From NCBI RefSeq assembly GCF_001591965.1, contig NZ_BCVX01000004.1, forward strand, positions 62,001-126,000: 64,000 nucleotides of DNA. Direction: 5' to 3'. The stretch comes from Lysinibacillus odysseyi 34hs-1 = NBRC 100172. GTDB taxonomy: Bacteria; Bacillota; Bacilli; Bacillales_A; Planococcaceae. Below, in pieces: positions 17,345-26,033 of the stretch; position 1 is the first letter of the stretch, and each line of letters begins with the position of its first letter. A program made the position numbers and the translations under genes. Below the pieces are notes generated by a model. The model made no database searches. It saw only the letters and a program-made list of their open reading frames with translations, and was not told the DNA's origin.

Positions 17345-17559
17345 TGACCATTCCTATTTACTGAATGCCGGCAGCCCGGATATTATAGCTGCTCATTTAT
17401 ATTTCGTATTTTTACGATTGGATAAAGCGGGTAAACAGGCTGTACCGGCATATCGGTCTATAATAGAAAACAAACAGGTGTTTTAAGCTTATACAAATGC
17501 CAGGGGAGCATAGATAGAAATTCCCTATATGCAGATAAAACTTTAGAGGTGAAAATTTC

Positions 17560-18492
17560 ATGAAACCAGTACGCGGTTTATTAGTAATGGCTTACGGAAC
17601 GCCATATAAAGAGGAAGATATTGAACGTTATTATACACATATCCGCCATGGACGCAGACCATCCCAGGAGCATATTGACGATTTGACAGAACGCTACCGT
17701 GCGATTGGCGGGATTTCTCCGTTGGCCAAAATGACGGAAGCGCAAGCGGAAGCTTTATGTGCACGCTTAAATGAAGTCCAAGACGAGGTCGAGTACAAGT
17801 TGTTTATCGGTCTGAAGCATATTGAACCATTTGTGGAAGATGCAGTAGAAGCGATGGTGAAAGAAGGTATTAGCGAAGCGGTATCGATTGTATTAGCACC
17901 ACACTTCTCAACATTTTCAATCAAGTCTTATAACGGGCGTGCGCAGGCACATATCGAAAAGTTAGGCGCAGATTTAAAGCTTACTTCTGTTGAATCATGG
18001 TATGCGCAGCCGAAGTTCATTGAATTCTGGAAGCAGGCAGTAAATGGAGAGCTGGCAAAAATGTCACCAGAAGAACGTACCAATGCATGCTTGATCGTGT
18101 CGAATCATTCACTTCCGGAGAAGATTAAATTGGCTGGCGATCCATATGAGGAGCAACTGATTGAAACAGCTCGTCTCATTAAAGAAGCATCTGATATTGA
18201 AAATATAGAAGTAGGCTGGCAGTCGGCAGGTCAAACACCAGAGCCGTGGCTGGGACCGGATGTACAGGATTTAACACGCACGCTTTATGCTGAAAAAGGG
18301 TACAAAGCGTTCATTTATACACCAGTTGGCTTCGTAACAGAGCACTTGGAAGTTCTTTATGACAATGATATTGAGTGCAAGGTAGTATGTGACGAAATCG
18401 GTGCCAGCTACTATCGCCCAACAATGCCGAATACGCATCCATTATTTATTGATGCTATGGTAGATGCAATTAACGATAAATTAGCGAAATAA
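17560..18492 (+). CDS. hemH: Ferrochelatase (coproporphyrin ferrochelatase)
   Basis: Inserts Fe2+ into the porphyrin; in Firmicutes the substrate is coproporphyrin III. 310 residues. GLLVMAYGTPY at the N-terminus, RHGRRP, LAPHFSTFS and the metal-binding His region (VSNHSLPEK), then QSAGQTPEPWLGP and PVGFVTEHLEVLYD, are conserved. RBS AGAGGTGA. The 215-bp gap from hemE contains no obvious terminator, so both internal promoter and co-transcription are possible. Confidence 0.96.
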   Translation: MKPVRGLLVMAYGTPYKEEDIERYYTHIRHGRRPSQEHIDDLTERYRAIGGISPLAKMTEAQAEALCARLNEVQDEVEYKLFIGLKHIEPFVEDAVEAMVKEGISEAVSIVLAPHFSTFSIKSYNGRAQAHIEKLGADLKLTSVESWYAQPKFIEFWKQAVNGELAKMSPEERTNACLIVSNHSLPEKIKLAGDPYEEQLIETARLIKEASDIENIEVGWQSAGQTPEPWLGPDVQDLTRTLYAEKGYKAFIYTPVGFVTEHLEVLYDNDIECKVVCDEIGASYYRPTMPNTHPLFIDAMVDAINDKLAK

Positions 18493-18500
18493 TATAGAGA

Positions 18501-19943
18501 GTGATGATGAGGGTGACTTTAAAAAGACGAAAGGTAGTCGTAATAGGCGGTGGCGTTACAGGTTTAACGACGGCGTTTTATTTGCAGCAGGCTGCAAAAG
18601 AACAGCAATATCCATTGGATGTAGTAGTGGTGGAAGCTTCCCTGCGAGTAGGGGGGAAAATCCAGACAATGCGGAAAGATGGATTTATTATTGAGCGTGG
18701 TCCTGAATCTTTTATCGATGATTCAGGTAACGTCTGCCGTTTGGCGCATGATTTAGGTATTGCGCATAAGCTGGTATACAACAATGTTGGACAGACCTAT
18801 GTAGCCGTCGGTAAGGAACTGTATCCCATCCCAGGCAGCCTGCTGCTGGGGGGACCGCCGAAAGTCTCCTCATTTATTACTTCTGGTCTAATTTCTTTAA
18901 CTGGTAAAATTCGTGCAGCGGGGGATTTAGTGATTCCACGAGCGGCTGAAAACCAAGATGAACCGATTGGTGACTTTTTCAGACGACGCTTTGGGAAGGA
19001 AGTAGTGGAGAATTTAGTAGAGCCGCTTATGGCGGGAACGTTTGCCGGTGATATTGATCATTTAAGCATTCAATCCATGTTCCCGGAGTTTTCCCAGTTG
19101 GAGAAAGAACACAGAAGTCTGCTGCTTGGCATGAAAAGAAAGAAGGCTGGCCGCCTGGCTATCGACCATTTCGCTGAACAGCCGCTTCAGTACGGGACGT
19201 TTGAAGATGGTCTTGAGACATTGATCGAAACGTTGGAAGAGCAGCTTGCGCCAAGTACAGTATTGAAGGGTGTAAAGGTGGAGGCAATCGAAAAGCTTCA
19301 GGACGGTTCTATGAAGGTAGCATTAAATAATATTTCACCTATCCAGGCTGACGCGGTCATTATGACAACTCCTTTTAATGCGGCAAAAACAGTCTTTGGG
19401 AAATATGAAGTGATGCAGCACCAGCCGTTGATGAAGTCTGCAACTATTGCTACAGTGACAATGGCCTTTAAGCAGGAGCAGCTTCCGAAATATAAGGATG
19501 CATTAAACTTCTTTGTTTCGCGAAATAGTGATTTAGCGATCACTTCCTGTACGTGGAACAACCGAAAATGGGATGGAGTAGCTCCGGAAGGCTATGATTT
19601 GCTGCGTGTCTATATAGGACGTGTAGGTGATGAGGCTATCGTTGAATTATCAGATAGTGAAATCGAACGTACGGTTCTTGAGGATTTACAGAAGGCAGTC
19701 GATCTAAAAGAAGGTCCATTATTTACGGTAGTAACACGCTGGAAGCAGGGGATGCCCCAATATACAGTAGGGCATGAAGAACGGGTGCAGCAAATGAAAC
19801 GGGAATTATACGAGGAATTTCCGAATGTTATGCTTGTCGGCAGCTCGTATGAGGGAATCAGTGTACCGGACTGTATTGAACAAGGGCGTGAGGCAGCTGC
19901 AAGGATGCTGAACAAAATGATGGAAACAGAAACTGTGCAGTAG
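18501..19943 (+). CDS. hemY: Coproporphyrinogen III / protoporphyrinogen oxidase HemY (CgoX)
   Basis: FAD enzyme oxidising coproporphyrinogen III to coproporphyrin III. About 480 residues. The FAD-binding motif GGGVTGLTTAFYLQ is at the N-terminus after a short basic stretch (LKRRKVVVIG); EASLRVGGKIQT, ERGPESF and the C-terminal VLVGSSYEGISVPDCIEQGREAA-like block (here MLVGSSYEG) complete it. The start is uncertain among GTG 18501, ATG 18504 and ATG 18507; the RBS is weak. It follows hemH by 8 bp. Confidence 0.95.
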   Translation: MMMRVTLKRRKVVVIGGGVTGLTTAFYLQQAAKEQQYPLDVVVVEASLRVGGKIQTMRKDGFIIERGPESFIDDSGNVCRLAHDLGIAHKLVYNNVGQTYVAVGKELYPIPGSLLLGGPPKVSSFITSGLISLTGKIRAAGDLVIPRAAENQDEPIGDFFRRRFGKEVVENLVEPLMAGTFAGDIDHLSIQSMFPEFSQLEKEHRSLLLGMKRKKAGRLAIDHFAEQPLQYGTFEDGLETLIETLEEQLAPSTVLKGVKVEAIEKLQDGSMKVALNNISPIQADAVIMTTPFNAAKTVFGKYEVMQHQPLMKSATIATVTMAFKQEQLPKYKDALNFFVSRNSDLAITSCTWNNRKWDGVAPEGYDLLRVYIGRVGDEAIVELSDSEIERTVLEDLQKAVDLKEGPLFTVVTRWKQGMPQYTVGHEERVQQMKRELYEEFPNVMLVGSSYEGISVPDCIEQGREAAARMLNKMMETETVQ

Positions 19944-19960
19944 TATACTGTACAGTTTTT
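19931..19960 (+). terminator. Terminator of the hem cluster
   Basis: 12-bp stem AACTGTGCAGTA / TACTGTACAGTT (one G-U pair) overlapping the hemY stop, followed by TTTTT. Confidence 0.85.
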
Positions 19961-20176
19961 TCATGTTGTGTTGGAAGTATGAAAGGGTGATTACTCGCTG
20001 CTCTCCTAAAGTGTATGGAAGCAAGTAAGGCTCGCTATTTATGAAAAAACCTTTTAGACCATTCCACCAGGCCGAAAAGCAAATGTCTTTCCCTGTCAGT
20101 CTTGTTCACAATTTTACCGTGTTTACTTCATTGTTATTTCACAATTATCGAGTACGATGAGGAGGGAGGGATTTAT

Positions 20177-21133
20177 GTGAAGAAAATGATAGTTGTTCTG
20201 TTAATGTGCATTTTCTTAATAAGCGGATGCAATGAAGAGCGCTTTACAAAAATCGATTCCCATCAGCCATTTGTAGCCTCAGTAAATATTCTGGACCCTT
20301 CACTTTCCTTTTTTGATAATGAGGGAAAGGAAATAGCGGTGTGGGATTTCGATGTTGCTTATACAGGCGCGGCACTTATTCAGCATGACCATGTATTGAT
20401 GTATGGGCATGATTTGACTGAAGCACATTTATACAGCCTCTCGACAGGGAAACGCGAGGCGGTCATAAAATGTGGGGCCGGAACGACAAATGCGTATTAT
20501 GATGAACAGACAGAACGCTTTTTCCTGACTAACAGCAAGAAAAATACGGTCACAAGCTATAATTTGCAAGCTGCCAAAATAAGTGAACAAAAGCTATATA
20601 ATTACCCGATGTCTATGGCATCAAATGCAGGACTGCTGTATGTATTAAACTATAAAGATACGATTTTATCCGTATTGGATATTGAGACATTGCAGGTGGT
20701 AGATGAATGGGAAATTCCAAAGTCTTCCCATGGCATTGCTATTCTTGCAGACCAGCATGCGGTTTGGATAGGGGGGCACGGGCAAGGAAACAGGCCGAAC
20801 GACACGATAGATGTGTATAATCTGGAAACCGGCAAAAAGCAAAAGGAAATCAGTATGCCGCTTATGCCGGTTGGAATATCAACAAAGGAACAGGAAGTGG
20901 CTGTTATTAGCCATGGTAAAAGCACACTTTATGTTGCAGCCGCAGATGGCGAAGTTTTATGGTCTCAAAAAATTGGCGCAAACCCCTTTGCGACAACTTA
21001 TTTTGAAAAATGGATTATCATAGCAGGCTATGATGACCAGACAATTTATTTTGTAGATGAGCAAGGTATTGCGAAGAAAGCAAAAACAAAGAAAGGACCG
21101 TTCCAATTGCTAGCAAGGGAGGATACGAGATGA
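20177..21133 (+). CDS. Lipoprotein with beta-propeller-like repeats
   Basis: About 318 residues. The N-terminal signal MKKMIVVLLMCIFL ends in lipobox LISGC. The body consists of repeating 35-45-residue units of the YVTN/WD-like type (for example LLYVLNYKDTILSVLDIETLQ, AVWIGGHGQG..., IDVYNLETGKKQKE), suggesting a seven-bladed propeller outside the cell. GTG 20177 follows GGAGGGAGGG. Its stop overlaps the response regulator start (ATGA), so it probably belongs to the same signalling unit. I do not recognise a named homologue. Confidence 0.75.
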   Translation: MKKMIVVLLMCIFLISGCNEERFTKIDSHQPFVASVNILDPSLSFFDNEGKEIAVWDFDVAYTGAALIQHDHVLMYGHDLTEAHLYSLSTGKREAVIKCGAGTTNAYYDEQTERFFLTNSKKNTVTSYNLQAAKISEQKLYNYPMSMASNAGLLYVLNYKDTILSVLDIETLQVVDEWEIPKSSHGIAILADQHAVWIGGHGQGNRPNDTIDVYNLETGKKQKEISMPLMPVGISTKEQEVAVISHGKSTLYVAAADGEVLWSQKIGANPFATTYFEKWIIIAGYDDQTIYFVDEQGIAKKAKTKKGPFQLLAREDTR

Positions 21134-21822
21134 CAACGGTTTTAATTGTGGAAGATGAGCTGGATATGCGAAAATTGGTTGAAATGATGCTGACAAAATC
21201 GGGATTCCGTACACTTTCTGCCGAAAGTGGACTAGGGGCATACGCTCTTTTAGAGAAGGAGCAAATAGACATTATTTTACTTGATGTCATGATGCCGAAC
21301 GAGGATGGTTTCCAAGTATGCAAAAATATTCGCCTGACCTCCAATATTCCTATTATCTTCTTAACAGCACGGGATGCGAATGATGATAAGGTCAAGGGCC
21401 TGACGATCGGAGGCGATGATTATATCCTGAAGCCGTTTACAGCAAGCGAGCTGGTCGCCCGTATTCATGCAGTATTGCGGCGGACTGGCCGTCTGCTGTA
21501 CGAGACTGAGCAAAGGCAGCTCGTCCGGGGCTGTATCAAGCTGGATGAAATTTCTCGCAAAGTTACAGTAAACGATGTTCAAATCCCCTTAACACTAAAG
21601 GAATATGAATTGCTCTATTTGTTCATGCAAAATCCGGATAATGTCTATTCGCGCGAGCAGCTGCTGGAGAGAATTTGGGAGATGGAGTATAGCGGCGGGA
21701 CACGTACGGTCGATACACATATTAAAACGCTTCGGCTTAAATTAGGTAAACAGTCGAAGGAGGCAAGCGATTACATACAGACAGTGTGGGGCATCGGCTA
21801 TCGCTTCGAAAAGGCCAAATGA
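21130..21822 (+). CDS. OmpR/PhoB-family response regulator
   Basis: 230 residues. Receiver domain with acidic pocket (VEDE), phospho-acceptor Asp52 in ILLDVMMP, conserved Thr in FLTAR and Lys in YILKPF. C-terminal winged helix (LTLKEYELLYLF, YSREQLLERIW, GGTRTVDTHIKTLRLKLG, IQTVWGIGYRF). ATG overlaps the preceding lipoprotein stop, and its own stop overlaps the kinase start, so the genes are translationally coupled. Targets unknown. Confidence 0.93.
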   Translation: MTTVLIVEDELDMRKLVEMMLTKSGFRTLSAESGLGAYALLEKEQIDIILLDVMMPNEDGFQVCKNIRLTSNIPIIFLTARDANDDKVKGLTIGGDDYILKPFTASELVARIHAVLRRTGRLLYETEQRQLVRGCIKLDEISRKVTVNDVQIPLTLKEYELLYLFMQNPDNVYSREQLLERIWEMEYSGGTRTVDTHIKTLRLKLGKQSKEASDYIQTVWGIGYRFEKAK

Positions 21823-23204
21823 GAACATTTTCGGGTAAAATATGGGCGCTCATTGTTGGGTTTCTCCTTATTACGATTACTTTTATGTATGTTTTCACGG
21901 ATTTTTTATATGAGCAGCTGTATGTTGAGGATACAGAGAAATCAATGATTGAGTTTGGGGAGAGACTGGCTACGAAATATAAAGGCGGAGCCGTGTCGGA
22001 CGAGTTAATCGCGGAAATTGAAGAACATAACAATTACGGTGTTTTCAATGTGATCGCTGTCCGGAACCCAAGGGAACTCAGTGCATGTGTGCCGTTTGAT
22101 ATCGACTATCAAACATTAATTGGACCGGATGAGCGCAGCCAGCTTCTTGATGGGAACCCCGTGATGAAAATCGGATATGAAGAGCGCTTTGAACGGCAGA
22201 TTATTTCAGTTATTTTGCCGTTTACTGATGAAAACCGGCTGGAAGGTATTTTATATTTATATTATCCGCTGGCTAAAATAAGTGAGCTGGCCAGCAAAGA
22301 GGTCGTGCTTTTAATAGCGGGAGTCGTACTGTTTTCTATTATGATAGGCTATTTAGTTTTCCGCGGGCTGCGGCGTATTATGTCTCCTCTTCGTGAGCTT
22401 CAGGGGGCTGTCCACCGCATGTCAACCGGAGATTACCGGGCAAGGGTGGCCGTTTCCTCTAAGGATGAGGTCGGGCAGCTGTCAGAGGCCTTCAACCAAA
22501 TGGCTGAGGCTATCCAGCAGGAGGACGAAGAGCGGAAGGCATTTTTGGCAACGGTTTCCCATGAACTGCGAACCCCAATCAGCTATGTAAAAGGATATAG
22601 CGAATCGATCCAAAACGGCTTTATGGAAGGAGAACAAAGGGACGAGGCAATTGGTCTCATTGCAAGGGAAGCGAATCGGATGGAGAGATTGACGAATGAG
22701 CTGCTGCAGCTTGTCCATATTGATACAGACAAGGCAGACGAAATGTATCCTATCGCACTGGCTGAAACACTGCGTGATTCTGTAGCGCTTATAAAAGCAA
22801 AAGCGGTAGAAAAAGAGATTGGTATTCTCCTGAAAGTAGATGAAGACATAATCATAGAAGCCGATGAGGAGAAGATACGGCAGATTTTCATCAATTTACT
22901 TGAAAACGCCATACGCTATTCTAATAAAGGGACAAGCATCTCTCTTACATCCATGATAGAAGAGCAGTCAGCTATCATCCAAGTGAAAGACAAAGGAATA
23001 GGTATACCGAAAGAGGATTTGCCGAGAATTTTAGAACGCTTCTACCGGGTCAACAAGGCACGCAGTAGAGCAGATGGCGGCAGTGGACTTGGCCTTTCTA
23101 TCGTAGACCAGCTTGTAAAGCAGCATCAAGGTACACTGCACATAGATAGTGAATTGGAAATAGGAACAACGGTGACGGTTAGGTTGCCATTAATGGAGGA
23201 ATAG
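21819..23204 (+). CDS. Sensor histidine kinase
   Basis: 461 residues. TM1 at about 8-28, an extracellular sensor domain of about 125 residues, TM2 at about 160-182, a HAMP linker (SPLRELQGAVHRMSTGDY), phospho-accepting His248 in the motif SHELRTP, then N box (FINLLENAIRYS), G1 (DKGIGIP) and G2 (GGSGLGLS). The ATG at 21819 overlaps the regulator stop. Flanked by two lipoprotein genes, so it may sense an envelope or metal signal; this is inference. Confidence 0.93.
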   Translation: MRTFSGKIWALIVGFLLITITFMYVFTDFLYEQLYVEDTEKSMIEFGERLATKYKGGAVSDELIAEIEEHNNYGVFNVIAVRNPRELSACVPFDIDYQTLIGPDERSQLLDGNPVMKIGYEERFERQIISVILPFTDENRLEGILYLYYPLAKISELASKEVVLLIAGVVLFSIMIGYLVFRGLRRIMSPLRELQGAVHRMSTGDYRARVAVSSKDEVGQLSEAFNQMAEAIQQEDEERKAFLATVSHELRTPISYVKGYSESIQNGFMEGEQRDEAIGLIAREANRMERLTNELLQLVHIDTDKADEMYPIALAETLRDSVALIKAKAVEKEIGILLKVDEDIIIEADEEKIRQIFINLLENAIRYSNKGTSISLTSMIEEQSAIIQVKDKGIGIPKEDLPRILERFYRVNKARSRADGGSGLGLSIVDQLVKQHQGTLHIDSELEIGTTVTVRLPLMEE

Positions 23205-23207
23205 AAG

Positions 23208-23699
23208 ATGAGAAAATTATGGTTAGCGGCGGCCGCAACAGCGGTCCTAGTAGCAGGCTGTGCAGAAAAGGAAACAGTTGATACAATCGATAACGGTGAG
23301 ATGCCTGAGGAACTAGTGACTGAAGTAATCACTCCGGGAGAAGTAGCGCCAGCCGAAAAAATTGCACTGGAGGCAAAAGTGACCCAAGGTGACAAGGCAG
23401 TAAACGATGCAACGGTAGAGTTTGAAGTATGGGAATCCGGCCTTCGTGAAGAAGGGGAAATGCTTGAAGGGAAGCTATCAGAGGATGGTGTGTATACAGC
23501 AGACTATACTTTTGAAAAAGACGGTGTTTATTATATGTATGCCCATACAACAGCAGGGGCCTATCATGTTATGCCGAAGCATAAATTTATCGTTGGCGCG
23601 CCTGATATGAGCAAAGTGCTGGAGGATGATAGCACAAGCTCAATGGAGCATATGGAGCATGAGAAGGACTCAGAGGAAGAATCATCCGAAGGACATTAG
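23208..23699 (+). CDS. FixH/YtkA-like lipoprotein
   Basis: 163 residues. Signal peptide with lipobox VAGC, then an Ig-like beta domain (IALEAKVTQGDKAVNDATVEF..., GVYTADYTFEKDGVYYMYAHTTAG) of the YtkA/FixH type. The C-terminal tail is rich in Met, His and acidic residues (MEHMEHEKDSEEESSEGH), which could bind metal. 3 bp after the kinase gene with GGAGGAAT upstream, so the same operon. YtkA-like domains occur in copper- and respiration-related proteins, but no function is proven here. Confidence 0.75.
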   Translation: MRKLWLAAAATAVLVAGCAEKETVDTIDNGEMPEELVTEVITPGEVAPAEKIALEAKVTQGDKAVNDATVEFEVWESGLREEGEMLEGKLSEDGVYTADYTFEKDGVYYMYAHTTAGAYHVMPKHKFIVGAPDMSKVLEDDSTSSMEHMEHEKDSEEESSEGH

Positions 23700-23786
23700 T
23701 AAGCAGAACATGTCTTCCAGTGATAGACCCTGCCAAAATGTGTTTATTTATGTTTCCGTTATAATCAAGACAAAAGTAATTTAAAG

Positions 23787-23829
23787 AAAAAGGTGTAGTA
23801 GTACAGCGTTGTACTACTACACCTTTTTT
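23787..23829. terminator. Terminator of the lipoprotein/two-component operon
   Basis: Perfect 15-bp stem AGGTGTAGTAGTACA / TGTACTACTACACCT with a GCGT loop, flanked by A5 and T6. Confidence 0.95.
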
Positions 23830-23868
23830 AGGCTTTATAATGGAGATCCGGTTTTTCGGAAAGAAAAA

Positions 23869-23897
23869 ACGTCCGGATATTGAGCAGATCCGGACGT
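23869..23897 (-). terminator. Terminator of yhfH
   Basis: Perfect 10-bp stem ACGTCCGGAT / ATCCGGACGT preceded on the plus strand by A6, giving a T-tail for minus-strand transcription. Confidence 0.8.
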
Positions 23898-23974
23898 CCA
23901 ATGAATGTGTAAGCAATAACTCTATAGTGTTGTAAAATCATAAAGTGAAGCGTCAATCAGCAATATACTGTGAA

Positions 23975-24100
23975 TTAAAGAGTGTTGCATTTCTCACAAT
24001 TGTTGCTGTAGCATTCACTTTGTTCCTCAATCTTATCACCGCATTGAACACAAACTTTGTCAGGCAGGTTTTTGAAAAATTCAACTACATTTTCTAACAT
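23975..24100 (-). CDS. yhfH: YhfH-like small Cys4 protein
   Basis: A 41-residue protein on the minus strand. MLENVVEFFKNLPDKV is followed by two cysteine pairs, CVQC near residues 17-20 and C(30)...C(35)EKC(38), likely a zinc ribbon. This matches the YhfH family of B. subtilis, which also lies beside lplJ (yhfJ). RBS GGAGG is 9 nt before the ATG; a hairpin terminator lies downstream. Function unknown. Confidence 0.85.
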   Translation of the reverse strand: MLENVVEFFKNLPDKVCVQCGDKIEEQSECYSNNCEKCNTL

Positions 24101-24240
24101 TGTGGATAGCCTCCTTTTCATCATCTGTTATATTACTGTTTTGATTGTTTTCATTGTATTATAACAGTTTATGTTCGTCAACACAAAAGTGTTAATTTAG
24201 GTTAAAATATTTATATATATTTTGTTAAGGAGTGAAATGG

Positions 24241-25233
24241 ATGTATTTCATCGATAATAAAGGCATTACGGATCCGCGCATTAACTTAGCTATTGAGGAA
24301 TATGTGCTGAAAAATATGGATATTGAAAAAGATGATTTTCTTCTTTTTTATATAAATCAACCATCCATTATCATCGGCAAAAATCAAAACACAATCGAGG
24401 AAATCAATACTGATTATGTAGAAGAGAACGATGTGATTGTTGTCCGTCGTCTCTCAGGAGGCGGAGCAGTCTATCATGACCTTGGGAACTTGAACTTCAG
24501 CTTCCTCACAAAAGACGACGGAAACAGCTTCCATAACTATAAAAAATTCACCCAGCCTGTTGTGGATGCGCTCGCCAATCTTGGTGTCAATGCCGAACTG
24601 TCGGGACGCAATGATATTTTAGCGGAAGGGCGTAAAGTATCCGGGAATGCACAGTTTGCTACTAAGGGGCGAATGTTCTCGCATGGTACCTTGATGTTTG
24701 ATACAGAGATCGATGCGGTTGTATCAGCTCTAAAGGTAAAAAAGGACAAGATTGAATCAAAAGGCATTAAATCAGTTCGTTCGCGTGTAGCGAATATTTC
24801 TGAATTTCTGAAAGAGCCGATGACCGTGGAAGCATTCCGGATGGAAATTTTAAAATCCATTTTCGGCGGAGAAGACAAAATCCAGTATTATGAGCTGACA
24901 GAGCAGGACTGGGAAAACATTCATAAGCTGTCTGCGGAGCGTTATCAGAAGTGGGAATGGAATTACGGCAAGTCACCGCGCTTTAACATTCAAAAACAGC
25001 ACCGTTTCCCATCAGGCAGCATTGATATCCGTTTGGAAGTACACAAAGGAATGATTGAAGAGGCAACCATTTTTGGTGATTTCTTTGGAGTGGGGGATGT
25101 GGCGGAAGTACAGGAGCTGCTTGTTGGCACAAAGTATGAGCGTATAGCCATCAGCGAAGCGCTTTCTTCTATTGACATTCCAAAATATTTCGGCGGTGTG
25201 ACAAAAGAGGAATTTTTACAGTTAATTTATTAA
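24241..25233 (+). CDS. lplJ: Lipoate-protein ligase LplJ
   Basis: Attaches free lipoate to the E2/GcvH subunits of dehydrogenase complexes through lipoyl-AMP. 330 residues. FIDNKGITDPRINLAIEEY, INQPSIIIGKNQNTIEEIN, VVRRLSGGGAVYHDLGN and GRKVSGNAQFATKGR are near identical to B. subtilis LplJ. ATG 24241 is 8 nt from AAGGAG; GTG 24232 is too close. Single-gene unit ending in a hairpin terminator. Confidence 0.96.
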   Translation: MYFIDNKGITDPRINLAIEEYVLKNMDIEKDDFLLFYINQPSIIIGKNQNTIEEINTDYVEENDVIVVRRLSGGGAVYHDLGNLNFSFLTKDDGNSFHNYKKFTQPVVDALANLGVNAELSGRNDILAEGRKVSGNAQFATKGRMFSHGTLMFDTEIDAVVSALKVKKDKIESKGIKSVRSRVANISEFLKEPMTVEAFRMEILKSIFGGEDKIQYYELTEQDWENIHKLSAERYQKWEWNYGKSPRFNIQKQHRFPSGSIDIRLEVHKGMIEEATIFGDFFGVGDVAEVQELLVGTKYERIAISEALSSIDIPKYFGGVTKEEFLQLIY

Positions 25234-25242
25234 TTATCACGA

Positions 25243-25280
25243 ATGACCTTCCTAAACTTTTTGAGGAGGGTCATTTTTTC
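25243..25280 (+). terminator. Terminator of lplJ
   Basis: 11-bp stem ATGACCTTCCT / AGGAGGGTCAT (one mismatch) followed by TTTTTT. Confidence 0.85.
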
Positions 25281-25328
25281 ATGTAAAATGAAAGAGTAGT
25301 GATTTTTAAGGAGTAAAGAGGTGACAAA

Positions 25329-26033
25329 ATGGAAAAGCACCGTATTTATATAGTAGAGGACGATGTGAAAATCGCCTCATTGCTTGCTGAAACTTTACGC
25401 AAGTACCAATATGAGGTCGCCATAGTGGAAAATTTCGAGGCGATTATTGAAGAGTGTAAACAGATGGATCCACATATTGTCCTGCTAGATATTAATCTGC
25501 CTACATACGACGGCTATTATTGGTGCCGGCAATTACGACAGCATACAAAGTGTCCGATTTTATTTATTTCTGCCCGTTCTGGTGAAATGGATCAGATTTT
25601 TGCGCTGGAAAATGGCGGGGATGATTTTATTACAAAGCCCTTCAATTATGAAATTGTTTTAGCGAAGATTCGGAGCCACTTGCGCCGCACTTATGGTGAA
25701 TATGCTCCAAAGCAGGGAGAGCGGACGATTAAGCAGGGACAGCTGACACTATATTTGGAACGAATGGAGCTTCATTTAAAGGAGCTGGTCATTCCTCTTC
25801 AGAAAAAGGAATGCATCATATTGGATTTACTGATGGGAAATGCGCCGAGAGTTGTATCACGGGATCAGCTGCTGGAACATCTATGGGATGATCAGGCATT
25901 CGTGGACGAAAATACATTGAACGTGAATATGACACGAGTACGAAAGAAATTAGCCGATTATGGAATTGCCTCTTGCATTGAAACTGTGCGGGGTGCGGGA
26001 TACCGTTTTATTTTAAATACGGAGGAAATGTAA
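25329..26033 (+). CDS. Response regulator, BceR type
   Basis: 234 residues, OmpR family. Receiver with acidic VEDD, phospho-acceptor Asp54 (LLDINLP), FISAR and FITKPF; winged-helix domain with LQKKECIILDLL and VDENTLNVNMTRVRKKL typical of the BceR/YxdJ group. First gene of a five-gene cluster with a BceS-like kinase and a BceAB-like transporter, so it probably activates the transporter in response to a peptide antibiotic. RBS GAGGTGA. Confidence 0.92.
   Translation: MEKHRIYIVEDDVKIASLLAETLRKYQYEVAIVENFEAIIEECKQMDPHIVLLDINLPTYDGYYWCRQLRQHTKCPILFISARSGEMDQIFALENGGDDFITKPFNYEIVLAKIRSHLRRTYGEYAPKQGERTIKQGQLTLYLERMELHLKELVIPLQKKECIILDLLMGNAPRVVSRDQLLEHLWDDQAFVDENTLNVNMTRVRKKLADYGIASCIETVRGAGYRFILNTEEM

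Noticed and set aside
24001-24110. CRISPR-like or repeat structure near 24 kb
   Set aside because: The cysteine codons of the yhfH gene give a repetitive look; no repeat-spacer pattern.
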